Assembly (NCBI GenBank): GCA_020466095.1
Contig: CM035807.1
Coordinates: forward strand, 56,094,555 to 56,158,554
DNA: 64,000 nucleotides
From: Chlorops oryzae
Lineage: Eukaryota; Arthropoda; Insecta; Diptera; Chloropidae
Direction: 5' to 3'
Under the pieces are notes generated by a model. It had not been told where the DNA came from, made no database searches, and saw nothing but the letters and a program-made list of their open reading frames with translations. Shown here one piece after another: positions 22,298 through 32,720 of the stretch. The first letter of the stretch is position 1; each line of letters opens with the position of its first letter. The translations under genes and the position numbers were made by a program.

Positions 22298-25200
22298 ATG
22301 GAAATGTTAGATATTCTTACGTTAAACGTAGAAGATTTAAGAACGAAGTGTGAAGAATTCGGTTTGGATGCAAGAGGCATTCGCGCGGAGTTGCAGCACC
22401 GGCTCCTTTTGCATTTTGGTTATTCGGCAGGGTCAATTAATGATAACAATGATGGTCAAAGAGATAATCTTGATATTGATAATAACTCAGTTTATGAATT
22501 TGCAGAGAGGAGTAATAGCAAACATAATTTTACACCCAAAGACATCGAAGATGCGTTAACATCATTTTGTGGAACGGGTTCGGTGAAAATTGAACAGTGG
22601 TTAAATGAGTTTGAGGAAATTGCATTAACGGTAGAGTGGGATGATTTACACAAACTTATATACGCGAAGCAGTTGTTGAAAGGTGCAGCGAAGCTTTTTG
22701 TTAGAAGTCTATCAAACATTAGAAGTTTTGCTTCATTAAAGACTAAACTTTTGGGAGAATTCGGCAAAAAGATAACTTTTTTGGAAGTTCACCGATCACT
22801 TGAAAAGAGAAGGAAGAAGAAAGAGGAAACTTTTTTGGAATATTTATATACTTTGATGGAAATGGCTAAGCCAGTCAACCTGGAAGAACAAAGCATTTTA
22901 GAATATTTCATCGAAGGCATACCCGACTCGCGACAGAATAAGATAGTTCTCTACGAAGCTTAAACGGTTAGTGAACTGAAAGACAAACTTAAAATCTATG
23001 AAAAGGTAAAACAGTGTCCTCAACAGCCTCTACGAGCTTATCAATATGCTGGTTCAAAGCAAGCCGCGCAGTCAGCCAGTAACGGGAGTTCGGATAGCAA
23101 GAGAAATCAAAGTGCAGGTCAATATGAGGCAAGAAAATGTTATATTTGCGGTGATGCCTCACATCTGGCTAGACAATGTAGGAAGATGCAATGTTATAAG
23201 TGCAAGCAGTTTGGGCACAAGGCCATAAATTGTGAGAAAATCAAGACAGAAGAGAATAAAAATGTTCAGGCGGTAGTTCAAGAAGAACAGAAGAAATCGG
23301 GTGAGCATAGGATTTTTAAGAAAATAAAAGTTCGCGATTCAGACGGACAGGTGCGATGGATGACAGCATTTTTGGACACAGGAAGTGATCTGAGCCTTAT
23401 TTCCACGTTTATGTATTTCGAACTTTTTGGAAGAAGTGATTTTCGGGGGAAAAATACCACCCTATATGGTGTGGGTGGAGGTGAAGTTAGGACTGAAGGT
23501 ACGGTAGATGTGGAAATCGAAATTGACAACATCCCAATTGTACTAAGACTGCACGTTATAAATGAAACAGATACTCTTTTTCAAATTGTCGTAGGCAATG
23601 ACATACTCGAACATTTGGATATTTTAGTTTCAGAGAAAGGAGCTAAGTTTCTTAGAAAAGAACGGGAAGAAGAAGAAAAGACTTATCTCTCACTGACGGG
23701 AATTCTAAATAATGGTAACATAGAAAATGAAATTGCGAGCCTAAATGCCATTGAATTGTCCGAGAGTGAATTAATTGATAAAGTCGAATTAAATCATTTA
23801 GAGAACCCCTATTGCGACAAAATTAAGAATTTAATAAAAAGCTATAGTCCTAAAAAACAAATCGAATCGCCGATTGAAATGAAATTGATTCTGACCGATG
23901 ATGTCCCAGTTTATCAGAGACCAAGAAGACTACCATATAAAGACCAGGAAGTTGTACAGGAACAGATTCAGGAATGGTTGAAGAAAGGGATAGTTCGTCC
24001 CAGTAGCTCCGAATATTCTTCACCCATTGTCTTAGTGACAAAAAAGAATGGCACAAAACGACTCTGCTGTGATTACCGAAAATTAAATCAAAAAATAGTC
24101 CGTGATAATTTCCCAATGACTTTAATTGACGACGTTTTGCTCAGACTTCAGAGGGCAAAGGTCTATACCACCCTTGATCTGAGAAACGGATTTTTTCATG
24201 TGCCGGTTGTAGAAGATTCGCGCAAGTTTACATCATTTGTAACCTGTAATGGTCAATATGAATTCAACTACGTACCTTTTGGAATATCCAATTCGCCAGC
24301 AGTCTTTTGTCGTTTCATACACAATGTCTTTAGGAATTTGATTCATGATAATATAGCAGTTGTCTATATGGACGACATAGTGATTCCATCTGAATCAGAG
24401 ATCGACGGGCTCCGTAAACTCATTAAAGTTTTAGAAGTGGCCGAGGCGCACGGGTTGGAAATAAATTGGGGAAAATGTCAATTTATGAAAAGAAAAATAA
24501 CTTTTTTGGGATATATAATAGAAAATTCAACAATTCAGCCATCCGAAGAGAAGATTAAAGCGGTATCAAAGTTTCCTTTCCCATCTGATAAGAAAGCGGT
24601 GCAGAGATTCCTGGGATTGACCTCATATTTTAGAAGATTTGTTCCGAATTACGCAGTGATAGCAAAGCCGTTGTCAGACCAGTTGAAGAAGGATGTCAAT
24701 TTTTTAATCAGCGATGAAATGAAAGTGTCGTTTGAGCAATTAAAATCTTGTTTAGTGAACGCTCCGGTATTGACATTATTTAACCCCGAGGCATACACCG
24801 AGATCCATACGGACGCAAGCCAATTTGGTTATGGGGCTATTCTTTTACAAAGGAACGCTGAGGACCAAAAATTGCATCCTGTAGAATTTATGAGCAGGAA
24901 GACAACTGACCCAGAAATGAAGTATCATTCGTATGAATTAGAAGTATTGGCGGTGATTTCTGCGTTGAAAAGATGGAGAGTTTATGTATTGGGAATTCCG
25001 ATAAAGATAGTGACTGACTGTAAAGCGTTTTCAATGACAATGAATAAGACAGATGTCCCACCTAGAGTTGCAAGATGGGCCATGTTCTTACAAGAGTTTA
25101 ATTATAGTATTGAGCACCGTTCAGCCATTAAAATGAAGCATGTTGATGCGCTGAGCAGGACTTATTGTTTACTGATAGATAGCTCGCTACGACACAGAGT

Positions 25201-26413
25201 AAAAGAAGCTCAGAAACAGGACGACTGGACGAGGGTTATTGTAAAAATACTAGAACATACAGAATACGAAGATTTTTACTTGCATCAAGGAATATTATAT
25301 AAAGATCCCACCAAGGAACTTTTAGTTATTCCAATGACAATGGAAGTGTAAATCATTCAAATGGCACATAAACAAGGGCATTTCTCATCAAAGAAGACCC
25401 AAGAGCTAATAGAAAAAAATTATTTCATTTCGAATGCGCGAGCTAAAATAGAAAGAGTAGTAAAATCTTGCATAGAATGCTTAGTAGTGGAGGCAAAAGC
25501 GGGCAAAAGGGAGGGATTATTGAACCCAATTGATAAGGGGGATAGGCCACTCAAGACATTCCATCTCGACCATGTAGGACCAATGACTTCAACCCACAAG
25601 CAGTACAATCACATATTAGTAATTGTGGATGCTTTTTCAAAATTCGTTTGGCTGTATCCAACGAAGAGTACAGGAGCAGAGGAATTAATCAACAGGTTAG
25701 AAAAGCAGTCATTCATTTTTGGGAATCCGGAACGAATAATTACCGACAGAGGTACCGCGTTTTCTTCGAGGATTTTTGAAGACTATTGCCAAAGAGAAAA
25801 TCTAGAACACTTAATGATAGCGACAGGAGTTCCAAGGGGCAACGGTCAGGTAGAGAGAATCAATAAGATTGTGATTAATATGAAAGCGAAGCTCTGTGTA
25901 AATGAAGATAAAAACTGGTACAAATATGTTGACAGAGTACAACAAATTATGAACAGTACACCTCCCAGGAGCACTAAGTTTTCTCCTTTTAGGATACTGA
26001 CAGGATCAGAAATGCGTACGGCATCAACCGGAGATTTAGGGGACTTGTTACAAGAGTCGTTTCTAGAGGAACTAGATGAGGAGCGGTCGGAAGTAAGAGA
26101 GTGCGTCAGAAAAAATATTGCAAAAATACAGCAAGAAAATAAATCGGGTTATGACAGGAAAAGGGTGCCAGAGGCCAAGTACAGAGTTAATGATTTAGTC
26201 GCCATCAAGCGCACCCAATTTGGTACAGGAATGAAGCTGAGACCTAAGTTTCTAGGGCCTTATCGTATTGTTTCTTGCTTGAACAAGGGTCGGTATGAGG
26301 TAGAACGAGTCGGTGAGGGGGAAGGGCCAAGGAAAACATTCACAGTAGCAGAATATATGAAGAGATGGGCTGCTTCGACCGAGTCGGTCGAATCGCAGAA
26401 TGGCCGATTGTAG
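22298..26413 (+). pseudogene. Inner Gypsy gag-pol, two in-frame TAA codons
   Basis: One frame of 1,372 codons from ATG 22298 to 26413, with TAA at 22961-22963 and 25349-25351. Order: an N-terminal SAP-like segment (residues ~5-45, LTLNVEDLRTKCEEFGLDAR); the gag body; two CCHC knuckles near residues 280-310 (CYICGDASHLARQC, CYKCKQFGHKAINC); protease with FLDTGSDLSLIS (~360). Then RT with the YMDD box (~690), RNase H starting IHTDAS (~836), and integrase with its HHCC module after 25361 and the core carrying IITDRGTAF and VERINK. Each stop lies at a position where a single change from a sense codon such as AAA or CAA would restore reading. Everything else appears intact. In this family the polyprotein forms the particle and copies and inserts the element. 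Confidence 0.88.
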
Positions 26414-26712
26414 GAGTAGTACTTAGGGATGCAACTCTGTCGCCAAATACTTTTATTGCCAACGCTGGGCCGAACCGAATTCTGTATAACAATTTTCTGT
26501 ATGCCAGTAGAATAGTTATCATAAGCATTATCGAAGCAACCGTCAAATAAGAAAGACGTAACAGCCATTAAGCTGTCTCTTTTTTTTGTATATTACCGTA
26601 AGGCAACCAAGCCAAAATTGTCCCGTTTATTAAATAATTAATAAAAGACGCTAAACTCCATTAAGGGTAAGTCTTATCAATTATTTTGTACGACGGCTGG
26701 AACGATACTACA
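26409..26712 (+). repeat. 3' LTR of inner Gypsy
   Basis: 304 bp, the same ends as the 5' copy. The integrase frame ends at 26413, just inside the LTR, so no separate env-like ORF exists. Confidence 0.92.
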
Positions 26713-27689
26713 TATATAAGCTCCGAAAAAACAGCAAATTTGATTCATCTCGAGTTGTCGACGATTTGTTCAAGTCGTGCACCCATCGTCGAAGACGTTA
26801 TTTCGGCGCAAAAACGAGCATGTCCCGCTCAAAAAGGTGCTTGATTATGATCTGGCACAATTTTTGCAGTTATAAAATTCTCGGAGTAAATGAGCAATAG
26901 CATACATTTTTGGCAACATCGAAGTTATATTTCTGTTTAGAATCAGCAATCCTTGTAAGGCTCACAATATTTGCAATATCGATGATTTTCCAACAACGAG
27001 CATCCCTACATCTGCCTTAACAAATGCACTGGATAGTGAATACCGCTATTGTCAGTGATTGCGAATTTCCAGAATTTTGGCCTAAAAGTATGCATATGAA
27101 AAATGCATGACTTGCAGTGTCGGAAACATTCAAAATAATTTTCCATGCATACATTAAGGGTGGATTAATTATCAATTTGACTGTTTCTGATTCCTTCACT
27201 ATGAAGTTAGCATTACCAGGGGTTATTTTCTAAAATAAAAGAGTTACAAATTTTCTTTTTCTACAACAAATTTACAACAAATTAGCTACAAATTATTAAC
27301 TAATTTTGATTCCAAAAATTTAAAAATTTGAGGGTGGTAATGCTAACTTCACAGTGAAGTTAGCATTACCAGGGGTTATTTTCTAAAATAAAAGAGTTAA
27401 AAATTTTCTTTTTCTACAACAAATTTACAACAAATTAGCTACAAATTATTAACTAATTTTGATTCCAAAAATTTAAATATTTGAGGGTGGTAATGCTAAC
27501 TTCACAGTGAAGTTAGCATTACTAGGGGTTATTTTCTAAAATAAAAGAGTTACAAATTTTCTTTTTCTACAACAAATTTACAACAAATTAGCTACAAATT
27601 ATTAACTAATTTTGATTCCAAAAATTTAAATATTTGAGGGTGGTAATGCTAACTTCACTGTGAAGTTAGCATTACCAGGGGTTATTTTC

Positions 27690-28978
27690 TAGAGATGCCG
27701 CGGATATCCGGTTACTATCCGGTATCCGGCATATCCGGCATAAAATGAACTATTCGGCCGGATGCCGGATACTAACTCATTATCCGGCCGGATACCGGAT
27801 ATTAAAAAATTTCACAGTTTTTCATATAAATCTCCTTGAAGGAAGCCCTTTATGAAATAATTAAGTAGAACAAAACGATTTGTAATGATGACGACTTTTA
27901 TGTGTTTATGTATTTCAAAAAATCAAAAAAAAAAAACGTACAAAATCCTAAGATACGCTAGAAGATCAATAGAAAAAGATAGAAAACATTTCTTATTTTT
28001 GTTTTACATTTAATACTCATAGTTAACGAGTGCTAAATTGTGATGAATAAATACCAGTTTTTCTGCGTTTACAGCCAACAAACAATTTCGATTATTTTCG
28101 TAGACCAGACCCGCCTCGGAAAAGAGTCTCTCGCTGTAGACACTACTGGAAGGAGCCGACAGATACACTTTCGCAAATGATGCCAAAAGTGGGTATTTTT
28201 TCGAGTTGAGCGACCACCATGTGAAAGGGTTACTGCTGCGATCAGTTCGAACTATCTTTAAGAGGGCTTCGATCTCTATTGCAATCGGGTTTTTTTCGCT
28301 TTCGAAAGAATTGTTTTTTTCATTCCCCACTTCGTTGAAACAGTCCCAAAAAGTTTCATGGGACTCGCGAGTTGCACTTAATTCGGTTTTGTTTGGGTTT
28401 GATCCCACTGATTCTTCACTAGTAGATGACTCATCGCATGTTCTCTTTAAATATTCTAATAATACTTTTTGACGTGCTTTCTCGGCTTCATATGCTCCCA
28501 AATAATTTATCTTGAATCTAGGATCTAAGAAAGTTGCAATAACGTAATTCAAGTCTGCATTTAAGAAGCTAAAACGAGATTGCAAATCGACTTTCAAAGA
28601 TTCTTTCATTTGAAACAAGCTAGGTGTGCGTTGGATCGTCTCATCCTTATCCAAATACTTTTTGAGTGCAGCAACGTGCGGAATAACTTCAGATATGCAT
28701 GATAGGCCAGAACTTGTTATTTTTGTTATTTCTTCGAACGGCTTCAAAAGTTGTACGCATTGCTCCATTAAACTCCATTGATGTGTCGTTAAATTCCTAA
28801 GCGTGTCGTGCTCACCAGCATAAAGGGATTTTGCCTGTTTTTGTTGCAATAGCCTTTGCGCCATATAGAAAGTAGAATTCCATCTCGTCCTGATATCCTG
28901 CACTAATTGGTGCGGTGGTAAACCTAATTCTTTCTGAATTTCCACTAGCTTTTCCTGTGCTACACCTGAATGAAAAAA
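27690..28978 (-). mobile_element. Truncated hAT element
   Basis: The left edge TAGAGATGCCGCGG fits the hAT YARNG terminus. Several subterminal CCGGATATCCGG / TATCCGGC repeats follow (27700-27800). The right edge has no matching inverted end: it breaks inside the gene at a CATTCAG sequence. Flanking 8-mers TTATTTTC and AAATTTTC match at 6 of 8, so a duplication is possible but not secure. Confidence 0.65.
28010..28965 (-). pseudogene. hAT transposase, C-terminal part
   Basis: About 318 codons remain open, covering the TRWNSTFYMAQRLL segment, the helical middle (SGLSCISEVIPHVAALKKYL), FLDPRFK, and the full C-terminal dimerisation domain (FTWWSLNSKKYPLLASFAK, then SVYSERLFSEAG). The N-terminal BED finger and the first two catalytic regions are absent. 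The upstream edge looks like a 3' splice site (TTTTTTCATTCAG), suggesting this is a last exon. Family: ZBED-like hAT transposases. It cannot transpose alone. Confidence 0.85.
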
Positions 28979-29112
28979 ATTTTCTAAAACAAAAGAGCTA
29001 CAAATTTTTTTTTTCTACAACAAATTTACAACAAAATAGCTACAAATTCATAGCTAGTTTTTAATCTAAACTATACAAGTGGTAATGCTAAGTTCACAGA
29101 CATTAATTCTAA

Positions 29113-29968
29113 ACTTCCTGTTAATCTATTTACTGTTTCTACATTTGTTTGCACTGATAACGGTGGACGGCATGCCTGTAAATCTGTTATATTTCTGGGA
29201 CGGCGGGCTTTGACAATGGCTTCTACTTTCTCTTAATTTGGTTTTATACCATTTTGAGTTATCGTATGTTAGATAGTTTATCGTACTTTTAAAAAATGAA
29301 CATTTTTGGAGATTAATTTTAACATTTTGGTCGTTTAGTTTGGTCAAAACTAGCCAGAGACGTTCTTTACATTCTGTGTAATCCTTTCCTCCAATAAGGA
29401 TATCGTCTAGGTAACAGGATGTACCTGGTATCCCTAGAATAATTTGATCCATAACCGACTGGAAAATAGAAGGTGCACTTGCTACACCAAATGGGAGTCG
29501 TGTATATCTATACAGACCTTTGTGTGTATTGATAGTTACATATTCTTGTGAAGACTCAGACAATTTCAATTGCTGGTACGCACCAGTAAGATCTATGACA
29601 CAGAAAATTTTACGGTTCGCTAGACTGGCCAAAATATAATCAATTCTTGGCAATGGGTAATGTTGCATTTCAATGTATCTGTTTATCGTTACTTTACAAT
29701 CTATACATATTCTTATTCGTTTTCCGGGATTTGAAACAATGACTATTGGCGAAGCATATTTGCTATAAGCTACAGGTTTCAGAACATTTTGTTCGCATAA
29801 TCTTTCAAGTTCTTCGACTTGAGGTCTTAACATATATGGAACACTGTAAGCCTTTTTAAAAATCGGGGTTTTATCTGGTTTTAGGATGATTTCAGCCGTG
29901 AAATTTTGTATACATTCATTACCGTTAGCCTTTAATACGTTTGGAAACTTAATTTTTAATTGATCCAT
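29113..29968 (-). pseudogene. Outer Gypsy reverse transcriptase, RNase H deleted
   Basis: The frame from 29968 covers a typical Gypsy RT: KPDKTPIFKKAYSVPYMLRP, the FCVIDLTGAYQQLKL motif, LPFGVASAPSIFQ and the active-site box CYLDDILIGG. After KSTINYLTYD it shifts frame. Then sequence normally before RNase H (NITDLQAC) is joined to sequence normally just ahead of the integrase zinc module. RNase H is therefore missing. The Foldback-like element inserted just beyond that point. Confidence 0.8.
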
Positions 29969-30868
29969 AATGAAACATCATCCTCAATTTTTGAAACATT
30001 TTCATTAAAGATTGTTTTCCATTCGGGATATAAAACGTGCAGCCAATTTCTTCCCAAAAGTGGTTTGAAGTCTTTTAACGATTTTATAACAATCAATTCC
30101 AAGTCGAACTTATGATTGCTTTTTAATTTTCTCACAGCTACAACATATTTTCCGACGCACGCCAACGAGTTTCCTGTTACAGATAACTATTTTCTATTAA
30201 TATTTTCAACAACTTTTGAACTAAACAAACTTAAATACTTAGCTTCAGATATTACGCTTATGCATGACCCTGTATCGATTTCCATTTCCATTCTCATTCC
30301 ATCAACTTCCAATTGAACATATTCGGATGTGTTGTTTCTTATGCCGTTAACCTGTTGTGTTTCTTCTTCGATTGTCATCACATCATATTCACTTTCTGGT
30401 TCTGATGTATTCTCGTTCAATTTGTTGCAGTTTTTTCCTTTTTGGTCAGTTTCTTTTGTTTTACAAGCCACCGCTATATGTCCCCTTCTGTTGCATGTAA
30501 AACCTATCCAATTTTTGCATGTGCACGCGTCTGCTGTGTGGCCTGCTTTCCCGCATCGATAACATGCTTTTGATGAATTTTTAAATTTGTTGTTTTTATT
30601 ATGTGTGTAATTTTTTGAAGTACGGTTATTTTCTCGAACTCCATTGCTAAACTGTTCATTTTGTTCCGCTATTTTCTTTGTCTCTTCTTCTACCATTTCC
30701 CAGTTCAAAGCCATTTCGAATGCTTTTGTAAATGAAAGTTTACTTTCTTTCAAAAACATTGCCAGCAAGTTGTTGTCTTTTACGCCACAAACAATTCTGT
30801 CGCGTAGTGCTCTATCCAGAAATGATTCAAATTTGCATTTTTGGGCACACGATTTTAGTTCAACTATA
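29956..30868 (-). pseudogene. Outer Gypsy gag C-terminus and protease
   Basis: Reads from the BEL insertion downward. The gag helical part includes LAMFLKESKLSFTKAFEMAL. One complete CCHC knuckle (CYRCGKAGHTADAC) is followed by a damaged second one (CNRRGHIAVAC lacks a Cys). The protease motif IDTGSCISVISEAKYLSLFS lies near 30250, followed by the end of protease with LLGRNWL in another frame. A stop and frameshift near 30185 break it. Confidence 0.78.
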
Positions 30869-30873
30869 TACTC

Positions 30874-31471
30874 TGTTCAAAGTTGCTGTCGCGCCGCGTA
30901 AACGCCGACTAATGCACGGTGACAACTAACTACTCATTACTTCACAGGCAAAAAGAACGAACTCGGCTCTTTCGCGACTTTAGCGACAGCGAGGGGCACT
31001 AATAAAGCGAAGTTGATTCGATCGACACGCGATACGACGGGCTCCCGAAACTTCGTCGAAAACCAACGTAAAATAAGAAAAAACAAAAAAAACTAAAACG
31101 GAATTTTCAAAACCAAATAATTTCTTTTTAACGTTTAATGTGCTCCCATTATAACAGTGGAGAAATTTCTAGAAACCTAAGTTGGGCATGAAGCCAGTGA
31201 AATGTTTTAAACCTACGGAATTAAGTTTCGAATTGTGTTTTTTTTTTCCTTTTTATAACGGCAAGAAGCCGGCATCCTTTTTTTTTATACATATAAACTA
31301 TAATCGTTCATACGCGACGCGTAACCGACCGTACCAGCCGTCTCAATCACCAGTGCTCCCGTCATCCCAGAAAAAGGCGAAAGAGCGACGTCCCCAACAT
31401 CTCCCGAGAATCTGAAGGTACGTGCCACTTTATTGTTTTATCTACCTCCCTCGACGAGGGTGAATTGTACA
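30874..31471 (+). repeat. 5' LTR of BEL element
   Basis: 598 bp, TGTTCAAAGTTGCTGTCGCG to GGGTGAATTGTACA. Minor ORFs in it are duplicated in the 3' LTR and are not genes. Confidence 0.95.
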
Positions 31472-31473
31472 TT

Positions 31474-31492
31474 TGGCGATCCTGAGCCAGGA
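31474..31492 (+). promoter_or_regulatory. Primer-binding site of BEL element
   Basis: TGGCGATCCTGAGCCAGG lies two bases after the LTR. TGGCGA-type starts suit a tRNA-Arg-like primer, but I could not align a tRNA. The same arrangement is present at 4411-4430. Confidence 0.55.
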
Positions 31493-32199
31493 GTCTGGAA
31501 TCAGACTCTGGTGGACCATTTTTCAGAGGAAGGGTTGGGAAAGATCAGTCCACGCCGGCCACGTGCAGGGGAATTCGAGTGCCCTTCAGATGTCATTCCC
31601 GCACTACAAAACCACAAGTGCATAATCACGCGCCAAGCTGGTGGACCGACCTTTTTCCCCCTCCCTCCTCTAAGCTAGCATTCGCGCGTACCTGAATGCT
31701 AGTTCGAAGAACAAAAAGAGCAACCAAAAAGAATAAATTTGGCTGCGAAAGTTGAGCAACAACAACAACAAGCGACCGGCGCCAAGCCGTCTGTTTGTCA
31801 TTGTGACGTTTCGTCGCTGAGTCTAGTAGACAGCGAGTCACTCGATCAGTGAGCGGTAGTTGTTGTTGTTGGCTGTTGCATTCGGTGCTTTGACTAAGAC
31901 AAGTCGTATATAATCATTTCATACACACACGGACGTACATACTTACGTGTTCGCTGGACGCAATAGAGGGTTGATTGCGTTGAGCATCGAAGAGACAAAC
32001 AAGCGACGAGACATACATACATACCTAAGCTCGAAGTCAGCTTGCTTTGGTCGATTCTAGTGGTTTATTTTGCCGTTGACGAAGATTCGCTATTCGTGTT
32101 GCGTTTCATCTTTAATAAACATTTGCTACTTGTGTTTTATTTTAATTGGGGTTGTAGGTGAGGTGTTGCGAATAAAGGAGGTCTTGTTTTATTCCGATA

Positions 32200-32539
32200 C
32201 GCTACGACCGGCATTGGTCGTTCTTATTATGGTTTGTGCGCTTTAATTTATATTATAATTTTTCAAAGAATTCAGTTGAAGACGACAAATATTTCTCCAA
32301 CCTTTTCTGCTAGTACGCTACAACCAGCACTGGTCGCATCGGTGTCCCTGCTGAGTATTTTTCTCCCGTTTGGTTTATGGAATTCAATTGGAGTCGAAAA
32401 CAATTGATAAACCAGTTCCCGCAAATACGCTACACACAGCAGCGGTCGCCTACTTCACGCCGAACAAAACCGTAAATATTCCAATATTCACCGAGCCTTA
32501 TAAAAATTATTGGAGGCGCTACAACCGGCATTGGTCGCC
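32200..32539 (+). repeat. Four-copy quasi-palindromic motif in BEL leader
   Basis: A motif CGCTACRACCRGCAYTGGTCG occurs at about 32200, 32316, 32429 and 32517 (spacing 116, 113 and 88 bp). Copies 1 and 4 contain ACCGGCATTGGT; copy 2 contains ACCAGCACTGGT, a perfect inverted repeat with a 2-base centre; copy 3 is degenerate (CACAGCAGCGGTCG). The sequence between copies is not repeated. Its position between the primer site and gag suggests an RNA element, but this is inference. Confidence 0.75.
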
Positions 32540-32720
32540 ACTATACATCGAAAGTACAATTTTACGGGATTTTAGGAAATTTATATCGCAACGCAGGAAT
32601 ATTGAATATTCGCTGCCACGGTTGCATATTGTTCAATAAATAAATATAAACAATCCTGTGTGGTCAGGCGATTTCCCAGCCACATTTTCTCCCCCTTTTC
32701 GTTAAATTAATTCCGTTATA

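Larger units (their letters stand above)
21061..26712 (+). mobile_element. Gypsy LTR retrotransposon (inner), complete structure
   Basis: 5.65 kb with two 304-bp LTRs, TG...CA, flanked by TATA (21057-21060 and 26713-26716). It has a primer-binding site, a 0.9-kb leader with tandem repeats and a single long gag-pol frame. The frame is interrupted only by two in-frame TAA codons. The LTRs differ at about three positions (TTCTATT/TTTTATT, TTTTCCC/TTGTCCC, AAGAGTA/AAGGGTA), so the insertion is fairly young. It sits inside the Foldback-like element. Confidence 0.92.
17538..29103. mobile_element. Foldback-like element with long repetitive inverted arms
   Basis: Inverted ends ATGTCTGTGAACTTAGCATT are flanked by a perfect 9-bp duplication, TAATTCTAA (17529-17537 and 29104-29112), within the outer Gypsy pol gene. 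The arms consist of 153-bp tandem units plus about 150 bp of unique inverted sequence. The centre (18148-27046) is mostly non-coding. It holds a transposase N-terminal scrap (19080-19440), a MITE (20359-20527) and a complete Gypsy insertion (21061-26712). I see nothing else in 18148-19079, 19441-20353, 20533-21060 or 26717-27046. The 9-bp duplication and modular arms match what is known of Foldback and Mutator-like elements. Confidence 0.8.
27047..29103 (-). repeat. Right arm of Foldback-like element
   Basis: Inverse of 17538-18147, with four unit junctions (about 27202, 27356, 27508 and 27661) where the left arm has three. A truncated hAT interrupts the outermost unit (27690-28978). The arm ends at 29103 against the 9-bp duplication. 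Confidence 0.85.

Noticed and set aside
31182..31415. 77-codon ORF, identical at 39150-39383
   Set aside because: Lies within the BEL LTR and is duplicated simply because the LTR is.
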